A stretch of 64,000 nt of DNA, from contig NZ_JBBOXF010000001.1 of NCBI RefSeq assembly GCF_038007465.1, positions 956,501 through 1,020,500 of the forward strand, in the 5' to 3' direction. This stretch comes from Sporosarcina sp. FSL K6-1508. Its GTDB lineage: Bacteria; Bacillota; Bacilli; Bacillales_A; Planococcaceae. The position numbers and the translations under genes were made by a program. Shown in pieces: positions 33,889-41,329 of the stretch. Within the stretch, counting starts at the first letter, position 1; each line of letters begins with the position of its first letter. The notes under the pieces were generated by a model. That model had not been told where the DNA came from and made no database searches. It was given only the letters and a program-made list of their open reading frames with translations.

Positions 33889-35331
33889 ATGGAAACAGAA
33901 AAAAGATTGCCTAATTTGGCCGAAACACTGTTTGTTTTAATCGGTTTTGGATTGATTATGATTTTATTTATCATCAAGTTTGAGATTTCAATCCACTTGG
34001 CCTTGTTGACGACATGGTTCTTGATCATGCTCGTTGGATTGAAAATCGGTTATAACTACATGGAAATGCAGAGAGGAATTTTGAAAGGAATCAATGACGG
34101 TCTGGAAGCGGTGCTCGTTTTACTTTCAGTCGGTGCGTTGATTGGGACTTGGATAGCGGGTGGAGTTGTACCGTCCATCATTTACTATGGACTTGCCATT
34201 ATTGAACCGAACATTTTTTTAATGGCAGCGTTCATCATTTGTACGGTTACTTCGATTGCGACCGGGACCTCTTTCGGTTCGGCAGGAACAGCAGGAATCG
34301 CAATGATGGCAATCGGGGCAAGCTTCGGGTTTCCACTCCCACTTGTTGCAGGTGCGGTCATTTCGGGCTGTTATGTAGGGGATAAGCTATCGCCGTTATC
34401 CGATACAACGGTTATGACTGCTTCACTATCTAAAGTCGACTTGATTGATCATATCAAATCGATGCTGACAGTCAGCATCCCGGCTTGGTTGATTGCAGCC
34501 GTCCTGTTTTTAGTGACAGGATTCTTCTATAACGGTAGCGGAGATTTAAGTGCAGCAACGTCAACAATGGCATCTTTACGAGAGTACTTCAGTATCAGCT
34601 GGTATATGCTGATCCCTGCAGTTGTCGTTATCATTTTACTGGCGTTCAGAATGCCATCAATTCCAGTTATTTTATTCGGCGCTTTTTTAGGGACAATCTG
34701 GGCGTTCTTATTCCAGGGCGCAACGTTTTTGCAGGCATTCAACATCATGTATGCAGGAAACTCAATCACGTCGGGCGTTCCGTTCATCGACAATCTGTTA
34801 AACCGCGGTGGCATCGTGTTCATGCTTGACGTTATTGCCTTAATCATCTTTGCACTTGGTGTAGGGGGCTTGATGGAAAGGATTGGTGTATTACGTGCTG
34901 TTGGTAACTATTTATCGAAATGGGCAAACAATCCAGGTAGAACAACAGTTTCTACGCTTCTTGCAGGATTTCTTGGAAATTTATTTGGCGGCGCATATGT
35001 CTCAATCATCACGGCCAGTAAAATAACCGGAGACAACTACGATCGCCAGAACATTGATCGTCGGGTACTTTCAAGAAACACGGAAGCCGGCGGAACAGTT
35101 ACGACACCGATGGTACCGTGGTCTGACGGTGGAGTATTCATGGCTACGGCACTAGGAGTTTCGACTTTGAGTTACTTACCATTCTTATGGTTCAACTTCT
35201 TAGTCATCATTATTTCGGTCATTTACGGGTATACGAATAAATTCATTTGGTATACGAAGCCAAAGACAGCTGTACCTGAATCAATTGAAGAAATAAGTGA
35301 ACCCGTCGTAGGAGATTTAAAGTTATCTTAA
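33889..35331 (+). CDS. NhaC-family Na+/H+ antiporter-like transporter
   Basis: 480 residues, about 11-12 transmembrane helices, with the NhaC-family pattern SGCYVGDKLSPLSDTTVMTA and GAYVSIITASKITGDNYDRQ. Known members exchange Na+ for H+, or malate/lactate couples (MleN type). Inside a hydroxyproline operon it may import hydroxyproline or proline with a cation, or balance Na+ brought in by other transporters. AAGGGGGG precedes its ATG, and 77 bases separate it from the preceding gene. Confidence 0.87.
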   Translation: METEKRLPNLAETLFVLIGFGLIMILFIIKFEISIHLALLTTWFLIMLVGLKIGYNYMEMQRGILKGINDGLEAVLVLLSVGALIGTWIAGGVVPSIIYYGLAIIEPNIFLMAAFIICTVTSIATGTSFGSAGTAGIAMMAIGASFGFPLPLVAGAVISGCYVGDKLSPLSDTTVMTASLSKVDLIDHIKSMLTVSIPAWLIAAVLFLVTGFFYNGSGDLSAATSTMASLREYFSISWYMLIPAVVVIILLAFRMPSIPVILFGAFLGTIWAFLFQGATFLQAFNIMYAGNSITSGVPFIDNLLNRGGIVFMLDVIALIIFALGVGGLMERIGVLRAVGNYLSKWANNPGRTTVSTLLAGFLGNLFGGAYVSIITASKITGDNYDRQNIDRRVLSRNTEAGGTVTTPMVPWSDGGVFMATALGVSTLSYLPFLWFNFLVIIISVIYGYTNKFIWYTKPKTAVPESIEEISEPVVGDLKLS

Positions 35332-35345
35332 AAAAACACAAAACT

Positions 35346-35780
35346 TAGGAGGAATTTATTATGGTAAAACTTGAAGGGGTATTCCCAGTACTAATTACAC
35401 CAATGATCAATGAAAGGGAAATCGATTGGGAAGGATTCAAAAATAACATCGAGCATTTCATCAATGCGGGTGTGACAGGTCTTACAATTAACGGCAGTAC
35501 GGGCGAATTCGTCAGCTTGACAAGGGAAGAGCGCTATAAAGCAGTTGAAGTAGCAGTTGCACAAGTCAACGGTCGAATTCCATTGATAGTTGGTACGGCG
35601 GCCGAAACGACAGCAGATGCGATTGAATTTACACAACAGGCTGAACAGGCTGGTGCGGACGCTTCATTGCTGATCAACTCGTATTATTCACACCCGAAAG
35701 AGAACGAAATCTATGAACACTTCAAGGCTGTTGCAGAATCTGTTAAATTCCCGGTGATGATTTACAATAACCCATTTACA
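35346..35780 (+). repeat. 435-bp segment duplicated exactly at 63566-64000 (copy 1)
   Basis: The stretch from the ribosome site TAGGAGGAATTTATT through the first 140 codons of the DapA-family gene matches 63566-64000 base for base. Upstream of it the two loci diverge after a short AAAC. The true right boundary is beyond the window end. Confidence 0.95.
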
Positions 35781-36254
35781 TCGGGCGTCGACATTAGCAC
35801 GGAAACGATTCTAAAAGTCGGACGTGACGTTGAAAACATTACGCATATTAAAGAATCAAGCGGTGGCATCGGCAAAGCGCGTGATATTGCCCGACAGGGC
35901 GCAGGTTTCATTAAAGTATTCTGCGGATCTGAGGACCTTGCAATCGAATCGCTACTTGTCGGTGCAACGGGATGGATTTCTGTATCGGGGAACATTGCAC
36001 CACGCCTTGTGACGGACATGTACAACCATGTTCAAAATAATGAATTGGACCAGGCTTGGGCACTTTATGATAGACTTCTGCCGCTTTGCGAATTCCTTGA
36101 AGGGTCCGGAAAATACGTTCAAATCGTTAAAAGAGCAATGGATCTGCAAGGGTTAGCGGGCGGACCATGCCGCAGACCGAGACTTCCGCTTAACGAAGAG
36201 GAAGAAGCGAAATTGAAAGAACTTCTACAAAGCTTGGAAACGGTCACTAACTAA
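35361..36254 (+). CDS. DapA-family lyase, probable 4-hydroxy-pyrroline-2-carboxylate deaminase
   Basis: 297 residues of the dihydrodipicolinate synthase/N-acetylneuraminate lyase family. Schiff-base lysine in NITHIKESSGG (~residue 164), catalytic Tyr in VMIYNNPFTSG (~136), and the GSTGEF substrate-binding loop (~46-51). In hydroxyproline pathways a DapA-like protein converts 4-hydroxy-delta-1-pyrroline-2-carboxylate to 2-oxoglutarate semialdehyde plus ammonia; the flanking genes support that role over lysine synthesis. It has an AGGAGG ribosome site and is followed 20 bases later by the aldehyde dehydrogenase. Its first 435 bases (with the ribosome site) recur exactly at the right end of the window. 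Confidence 0.9.
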   Translation: MVKLEGVFPVLITPMINEREIDWEGFKNNIEHFINAGVTGLTINGSTGEFVSLTREERYKAVEVAVAQVNGRIPLIVGTAAETTADAIEFTQQAEQAGADASLLINSYYSHPKENEIYEHFKAVAESVKFPVMIYNNPFTSGVDISTETILKVGRDVENITHIKESSGGIGKARDIARQGAGFIKVFCGSEDLAIESLLVGATGWISVSGNIAPRLVTDMYNHVQNNELDQAWALYDRLLPLCEFLEGSGKYVQIVKRAMDLQGLAGGPCRRPRLPLNEEEEAKLKELLQSLETVTN

Positions 36255-36274
36255 GAAGTGGAGGTGGAAAACGA

Positions 36275-37765
36275 ATGGAAGCAACAGACTATAAACTGAA
36301 ACCAAAAGTGCAGGAATTTTTGCAAGGCGTCAAAGGGCTTTATATTGACGGGGAATATGTACCAGCAATTAGCGGGAAAACATTCGATGTCATTAATCCG
36401 GCGACCGAAGAAGTGATCGTGCAAGTAAGTGAAGCGCAAGCAGAAGATGTTGATATAGCGGTTGCCGCTGCGAGAAAAGCGTTTGATGAAGGTGAATGGA
36501 CGAAGATGGAGACAGCTGAACGTTCTCATCTTATCTATAAGTTTGCAGATTTATTGGAAGAACACCGTGAAGAGCTTGCGCAACTGGAAGCACTGGATAA
36601 CGGCAAGCCTTATGCAGTAGCGCTAGCAGATGATGTGGATGGCACGGTTCAGCATTTCAGATACTACGCGGGCTGGGCGACGAAAATGGTCGGACAAACA
36701 ATCCCTGTGTCCAAGGATTACTTGAATTACACCGTACACGAAGCTGTTGGTGTTGTTGGACAAATTATTCCTTGGAACTTCCCGCTAGCGATGGCTGCTT
36801 GGAAGCTCGGCTCGGCACTTGCGGTCGGCTGTACGGTCGTCATCAAGCCTGCAAGTGAAACGCCACTATCTCTTCTATATGTGGCAAAGCTATTCAAAGA
36901 TGCCGGATTCCCTAACGGTGTTGTCAACGTTATACCTGGCGCCGGTCGAGTTGCCGGAGATGCGATTGTTGGGCATAAGGATGTGGATAAAGTTGCATTT
37001 ACGGGCTCAACGGCTGTCGGAAAAGGCATTATGCGAAAAGCGGCTGATCAGCTCAAAGGCGTTACCCTTGAGCTTGGCGGAAAATCGCCGAGCATCATCC
37101 TGGAAGATGCCGACCTTGAAGAAGCCATTGAAGGGGCATTTAACGGCACGATGTATAACCATGGACAAAACTGTAGCGCTTGTACACGCGTCTTCGTTCA
37201 CCGGTCGCATTATGACCGCGTAGTGAATGAGTTAGTCGAACGTGCAAATGCGCTGAAGCTCGGACCTGGCATGGATTCGGAAACGGAAATGGGTCCACTC
37301 GTTTCAGCAAAACAGCAACAGACGGTTCTCGACTATATCGAAAAAGGAAAAGCGGAAGGTGCACGTCTTGTCGCAGGTGGCAGCAAAGCGTTCGATAAAG
37401 GTTACTATGTGCAACCGACAATTTTTGCAGATGTAGAAGATGACATGACGATTGCGCGAGAGGAAATCTTCGGACCTGTCCTATCCATTTTTGTTTTTGA
37501 TACGGTGGAAGAAGTGATCCGACGTGCCAATGATAGTATCTATGGGCTTGCAGCGAGCGTCTGGACAGAAAATATCAAAACGGGCCATTATGTTGCAAAG
37601 AAATTGCAAGCAGGGACGGTCTGGATCAACGACTTTGGTATCGAAATAGAGACAATGCCGTTTGGCGGCTACAAACAATCCGGTATTGGCCGTGAAATGG
37701 GCGGAGAATACGGTTTGGCAAATTATACAGAAGTGAAAAGTGTATTTGTAAACATCAAACAATAA
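36275..37765 (+). CDS. Aldehyde dehydrogenase, probable 2-oxoglutarate semialdehyde dehydrogenase
   Basis: 496 residues, typical NAD(P)+-dependent aldehyde dehydrogenase: IIPWNFPLAMAAWKLGSAL, FTGSTAVGKGIM (cofactor loop), VTLELGGKSPSI (general base Glu) and GQNCSACTR with the nucleophilic Cys near residue 302. As the last enzyme in the operon it should oxidise 2-oxoglutarate semialdehyde to 2-oxoglutarate, feeding the TCA cycle. A ribosome site AAGTGGAGGTGG precedes it, and a hairpin terminator follows at 37790-37825. Substrate assignment rests on context. Confidence 0.92.
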   Translation: MEATDYKLKPKVQEFLQGVKGLYIDGEYVPAISGKTFDVINPATEEVIVQVSEAQAEDVDIAVAAARKAFDEGEWTKMETAERSHLIYKFADLLEEHREELAQLEALDNGKPYAVALADDVDGTVQHFRYYAGWATKMVGQTIPVSKDYLNYTVHEAVGVVGQIIPWNFPLAMAAWKLGSALAVGCTVVIKPASETPLSLLYVAKLFKDAGFPNGVVNVIPGAGRVAGDAIVGHKDVDKVAFTGSTAVGKGIMRKAADQLKGVTLELGGKSPSIILEDADLEEAIEGAFNGTMYNHGQNCSACTRVFVHRSHYDRVVNELVERANALKLGPGMDSETEMGPLVSAKQQQTVLDYIEKGKAEGARLVAGGSKAFDKGYYVQPTIFADVEDDMTIAREEIFGPVLSIFVFDTVEEVIRRANDSIYGLAASVWTENIKTGHYVAKKLQAGTVWINDFGIEIETMPFGGYKQSGIGREMGGEYGLANYTEVKSVFVNIKQ

Positions 37766-37789
37766 TTGTTTTAAGTTCAAGAATGGTTA

Positions 37790-37825
37790 AAATGGCCGTG
37801 GATTTTAAATCCATGGCCATTTTTC
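37790..37825 (+). terminator. Rho-independent terminator of the hydroxyproline operon
   Basis: AAATGGCCGTGGATTT pairs with AAATCCATGGCCATTT (one G-U pair), followed by TTT. Sits 25 bases after the aldehyde dehydrogenase stop. Confidence 0.85.
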
Positions 37826-37928
37826 ATCATCGGTATAGTGGTTTGTTTTTTCTGATAAATGTGTCAATGGCGTACGTATATCGGATATAATGTAAGAAAT
37901 AAATATCTTTTCAAAAAGGAGCATAACT

Positions 37929-38207
37929 ATGGAACTATTTGATTTTCTGGCATTGATGGTAAGCGCTATCATTCTTACTTTACTATTCATGGTAATTGGT
38001 GAAAAAGTAATTTCGATGACTTTCCGGAATAACATAACGCCGTTTTTCAAAATAGTGGGTTCGCTTGTTTTTGCGATTGTCATTCTCACAGCATTGATGT
38101 ATGGATTGGGGAAAATTACCGGAATCTATGCATGTTTATTAAGTGGAACTATTATCCTTTATAATAAATACTGGCTTGGTCACTTTTTAGCAGAAAAAGA
38201 AAAATAG
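37929..38207 (+). CDS. Hypothetical small membrane protein, three transmembrane helices
   Basis: 92 residues with hydrophobic segments near 5-25, 42-62 and 65-82 and a charged tail ending LAEKEK. AAAAGGAGC stands 7-10 bases before the ATG, and a TATAAT hexamer (37886-37891) lies upstream, so it seems to be a constitutive single gene. I do not recognise the family. It lies between the hydroxyproline operon and rpoN but has no sigma-54 site. Confidence 0.65.
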   Translation: MELFDFLALMVSAIILTLLFMVIGEKVISMTFRNNITPFFKIVGSLVFAIVILTALMYGLGKITGIYACLLSGTIILYNKYWLGHFLAEKEK

Positions 38208-38220
38208 TTTGAATGAGTAG

Positions 38221-38263
38221 GAGGAACGGAGATGACTGCATCTTTCCATTCCTCTTTTTTTTG
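38221..38263 (+). terminator. Terminator after the small membrane protein gene
   Basis: Imperfect stem GAGGAACGG-AGATG / CATCTTTCCATTCCTC followed by TTTTTTTT, 14 bases past the stop. It lies between convergent genes. Confidence 0.7.
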
Positions 38264-38275
38264 TACGATACATTT

Positions 38276-39589
38276 CTATACTTGAATATCCTTGCGTTTG
38301 CTAGAAGGAGGGATTCGCAGTTCTTCCCTGTATTTGCTGATTGTCCGTCTTGAGATTGTAATTCCTTTTTCGGTATTGAAGTATTCCGCTATCTTTTGAT
38401 CTGAATACGGTTTGAATTTATTTTCTTGCGCGATGAAACTTTCTAATAGTTTTTTCACCTTCGTTTGGGAAATGACATTTCCATCTGCAGTATCAAGCTT
38501 CGAGGTGAATAACAACCGCAGGTCAAAGGTGCCGAATGGAGTCTGGATCACTTTGTTTGTCGTTGCCCGGCTAACTGTCGATTCATGCATGTCAATTTCA
38601 TCGGCAACCTCTTTGAGTGTCAGAGGTTTCAATGAACGGAATCCGTTTTTGAAAAAGTCTTCCTGTTTTTCCAAGAGGACATGCACAATTTTAATAATAG
38701 TATTTCGACGCTGTTCAATGCTGCTGAGAAGCCATTGATAATTTTTATATTGCGTATTGATATATTTTGATGCATCATTTTTTGCGTGGAGATACTGTGA
38801 ATAGTCTTTGTTCAACTGAATAGCCGGTAAATAACCGTCATTCAAATGGAATGTGAATTCATCATCCTTCCACTCGATGATGATATCGGGAGTCAAATAC
38901 TCTGTTGAACAATCAGAAATTAAGGAGCAAGGTCTTGGATTAAGCGTCTGGATAAAATCGAAAAGGTCTTTCACTTCGTTCATTTTGATGTTCATTTTTG
39001 AAGCGATTTCATTCCATTTACGATCGGCAATCAGGTTCAAATGATATTCCACTAAACAGGCAGCCAATTTGTTTTCAGGATAGTTGTACGTGATTTGCAG
39101 GAGCAGACATTCTTTTAAGTTCCTGGCACCTATCCCGATTGGGCCTAGTTGTTGAAGGAGGAGAATTCCTTTTTCGATATCATCTTCTTCAAATGCCAAA
39201 TGGCCATTTGAATGGCTATCACTGATTTGTAAATAGCCATTATCGTCGAGATTGTAAAGAAGATACTTTATCAGTTTTTGCGTATGGTCATCCGGATACA
39301 TGAATTTTGCCTGTTCGAGTAATTCATCCCGCATATTTTTATCATTACTTCGGACCGCGTTCATGGGCATCTCGGAACTGCCGAAAGAGGAGGATTGCCG
39401 ATGCAAACGTTCTTCATGGACCGGTTTCTCTTCTTTTTCCTTTAGTTTGATAAGTGGATTTTCCAGCTCTTGCTCCCTGATATATTGTTCGAGTTCATGG
39501 GTGGAATATTGGAGTAGTTCAATAGCTTGCCTTAATTCAAAAGTCATTAATAGATTCAGTTCCTGCCGTTGCTGGAGTCCAAGCTCCAT
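38276..39589 (-). CDS. rpoN: RNA polymerase sigma-54 factor
   Basis: 437 residues. The N-terminal activator-interacting region is glutamine/leucine-rich (MELGLQQRQELNLLMTFELR). The core-binding region is central, an HTH (MHESTVSRATTNKVIQTPFG) precedes the end, and the RpoN box appears as RRTISKYRE (414-422; consensus ARRTVAKYRE), which contacts the -24 element. An AGGAGG site lies in front of the ATG. Sigma-54 directs polymerase to -24/-12 promoters and needs an AAA+ activator, one of which is encoded at 28771. Having the sigma gene inside its apparent regulon is notable. No sigma-54 promoter was seen in front of it, so it may be made constitutively. Confidence 0.95.
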   Translation of the reverse strand: MELGLQQRQELNLLMTFELRQAIELLQYSTHELEQYIREQELENPLIKLKEKEEKPVHEERLHRQSSSFGSSEMPMNAVRSNDKNMRDELLEQAKFMYPDDHTQKLIKYLLYNLDDNGYLQISDSHSNGHLAFEEDDIEKGILLLQQLGPIGIGARNLKECLLLQITYNYPENKLAACLVEYHLNLIADRKWNEIASKMNIKMNEVKDLFDFIQTLNPRPCSLISDCSTEYLTPDIIIEWKDDEFTFHLNDGYLPAIQLNKDYSQYLHAKNDASKYINTQYKNYQWLLSSIEQRRNTIIKIVHVLLEKQEDFFKNGFRSLKPLTLKEVADEIDMHESTVSRATTNKVIQTPFGTFDLRLLFTSKLDTADGNVISQTKVKKLLESFIAQENKFKPYSDQKIAEYFNTEKGITISRRTISKYREELRIPPSSKRKDIQV

Positions 39590-39713
39590 AATGATTCCTC
39601 CTTTTAAAGCTGATAAAGAATGAATGCGCTTTCATGAGTATAGTTCTTATTATAGCATATAAATCTTTGAACTTCGACATGGAATATGAATATTCGGACT
39701 ATATAAAATAGGG

Positions 39714-39780
39714 ATAAAAAACCTTGAACGTGTAAGTAGCGACTTTTAGTTAAAGTCATCCCGTTACACATACAAGGTCA
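39714..39780 (-). terminator. Terminator of the M24 peptidase gene (minus strand)
   Basis: On the minus strand ACCTTGTATGTGTAA pairs imperfectly with TTACACGTTCAAGGT, enclosing an inner GACTTT/AAAGTC hairpin, and is followed by TTTTTATCCC. Confidence 0.7.
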
Positions 39781-39797
39781 TGTTTGAAATGAGTTAC

Positions 39798-40901
39798 TTA
39801 CAGGATTTGGAGCTGTTTCGGGAACGAAGACAATACTTCGGCATTCCCATCTTCATTGATATAGACAATGTCTTCGATACGGACTCCGCCCACATCCGGG
39901 ATATATATACCGGGCTCGATTGTAAAGACAAGGCCCGCCTCTGCAATCTGTTCATTGTTTTCATGAATGGAAGGTTCTTCGTGCACTTCAATCCCCAAGC
40001 CGTGCCCGACCCGGTTATTGAAATACTCCCCGAAGCCACTATTATTGATGACATTTCTCGCTTCGATATCGAATGTTTTCACTGGTACTCCCGCTTGTAT
40101 GGCATTGATACCAGCTTCATTGGACCGCAGAACGATGTCGTAAATTTCTTTTTGTTTTTCCGAAGCTTCGCCGATAATGAAAGTCCTCGTGATATCAGAA
40201 CAATAACCGTCTTTGATAACTCCGAAATCAATCAGCAGATAATCTCCTTTTTGAATTTTACGTTCACCGGGAGAGCCGTGCGGTAACGCTGCTTTTTCAC
40301 CGGTTAGCACAATAGTCGAAAAAGAAGGACCATCTGCGCCGAATTTCCTCATCAGAAACTCCAATTCCCCTGTGAATTCAGATTCAGACATACCGATTTT
40401 TACTTTCTTGATGCCTTCCTTCAAAACCTTTTCAATGATTTCGATAGCCGTCCTTAATTTTTCGATTTCTTCTTTCGATTTCCTCATTCTTTGTTTGTTT
40501 ATGAATGGCTGTATATCTGCGACTTGTACACCCGGAAAAAACTCTAGCAGGGTATTGTACTGAAAATAACTCAGCGCCTTAGCTTCAATACCAACTGTTT
40601 TCGAAAGCTCACCAACCGATTCACGAACAACCTCGAAAGGTACTTGCTCGTCTGAAATCGGAATGATTGTTGGAATGTCAGATTCCTGCAAAGCGGCATC
40701 TTTGTCCAAAGCTGGCACGAACAAATTGGTTTCATTAGCTTGCATGTCAATAAACAAAGACATGAATCTTTCATGGGGATCTGAGTTGAACCCAGTATAA
40801 TAATAAACATTTGCCGGCGAAGTAATCATAGCTGCGCCGATATTATTCTTAGTGAGATGCTCTTTCAAAAGCGATCGTCTTGCCTCATATATAGTAGCCA
40901 A
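39798..40901 (-). CDS. Xaa-Pro peptidase (M24 family)
   Basis: 367 residues: N-terminal creatinase-like domain (~1-130) and C-terminal pita-bread M24 domain with the five metal ligands in LIDFGVIKDGYCSDITR (Asp, Asp), RVGHGLGIEVHEEP (His), FTIEPGIYIP (Glu) and GGVRIEDIV (Glu). M24B enzymes cut the bond before proline or hydroxyproline in di- or oligopeptides in the cytoplasm. The start is TTG 40901 with GGAGGG seven bases upstream. It is transcribed divergently from the oligopeptide transporter operon, and each side has its own sigma-54 promoter. Confidence 0.92.
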   Translation of the reverse strand: MATIYEARRSLLKEHLTKNNIGAAMITSPANVYYYTGFNSDPHERFMSLFIDMQANETNLFVPALDKDAALQESDIPTIIPISDEQVPFEVVRESVGELSKTVGIEAKALSYFQYNTLLEFFPGVQVADIQPFINKQRMRKSKEEIEKLRTAIEIIEKVLKEGIKKVKIGMSESEFTGELEFLMRKFGADGPSFSTIVLTGEKAALPHGSPGERKIQKGDYLLIDFGVIKDGYCSDITRTFIIGEASEKQKEIYDIVLRSNEAGINAIQAGVPVKTFDIEARNVINNSGFGEYFNNRVGHGLGIEVHEEPSIHENNEQIAEAGLVFTIEPGIYIPDVGGVRIEDIVYINEDGNAEVLSSFPKQLQIL

Positions 40902-40937
40902 AATGGAACCCTCCTAAGGTGGTATTACTAATGATTA

Positions 40938-40954
40938 TGCAAGAAGGATGCCAT
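40938..40954 (-). promoter_or_regulatory. Sigma-54 promoter of the M24 peptidase gene
   Basis: Minus strand ATGGCATCCTTCTTGCA: TGGCAT-N5-TTGCA with exact GG/GC spacing, about 37 bases before the TTG start codon at 40901. Confidence 0.85.
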
Positions 40955-41023
40955 CTTAGCAAGAAGAGAGGAAGCGGCAGTTTATTTCGCTAGATGCCAT
41001 TAAAACGAAAAGTTTAATAAATA

Positions 41024-41040
41024 CTGGCATTAAAATTGCA
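41024..41040 (+). promoter_or_regulatory. Sigma-54 promoter of the first oligopeptide transporter operon
   Basis: CTGGCATTAAAATTGCA: TGGCAT-N5-TTGCA with exact spacing. It lies about 290 bases before the binding-protein start, implying a long untranslated leader. Confidence 0.82.
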
Positions 41041-41076
41041 TAATACTTTATACCAGATAATTAAAGGGGGGAGCTA

Positions 41077-41136
41077 TTGATCTTACTTTATTACAGTTAT
41101 ATTCAAATTTCAGGAGGACAATACCACGTAGAGTAG
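41077..41136 (+). CDS. Possible 19-aa leader peptide
   Basis: TTG 41077 follows AAAGGGGGGAG at good spacing and opens a 19-codon frame (MILLYYSYIQISGGQYHVE) within the leader of the transporter mRNA. An internal AGGAGG at 41112-41117 has no start codon at the right distance. It may be a leader peptide or chance; there is no proline run. Confidence 0.3.
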   Translation: MILLYYSYIQISGGQYHVE

Positions 41137-41329
41137 ACGGAGTAATTTAAAATACGTAAGTGCTAGATGGTCTACTAGACGAATAAGTGTAAAAAATAGT
41201 TTACGGTTCAAATGTTTTTGATAGGAAATTCAATAAAGTTAGACAGTTATTCAACCAGACCTCAATTAGCTGTAAAGCAATTTGGACACGTACAGAATAA
41301 TAAACGACATTAAATGGGGGAGAAAAAAG

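Larger units (their letters stand above)
40902..41329. other. Divergent intergenic region with two sigma-54 promoters and a long leader
   Basis: A 428-base gap. It holds sigma-54 sites for the minus (40938-40954) and plus (41024-41040) directions. Downstream of the plus promoter is a leader of about 280 bases with a mini-ORF (41077-41136) and a 7-bp hairpin (AGTAGAC at 41132-41138 region with GTCTACT near 41168-41174). The remaining bases hold nothing I can name. Confidence 0.6.

Noticed and set aside
39780..40286. 168-codon plus-strand open frame opposite the M24 peptidase
   Set aside because: It is a shadow of the peptidase frame, whose five metal ligands are all present on the minus strand.
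40902..41329. T-box or metabolite riboswitch in the long leader
   Set aside because: No T-box sequence or known aptamer core could be recognised, and no terminator-antiterminator pair is visible.
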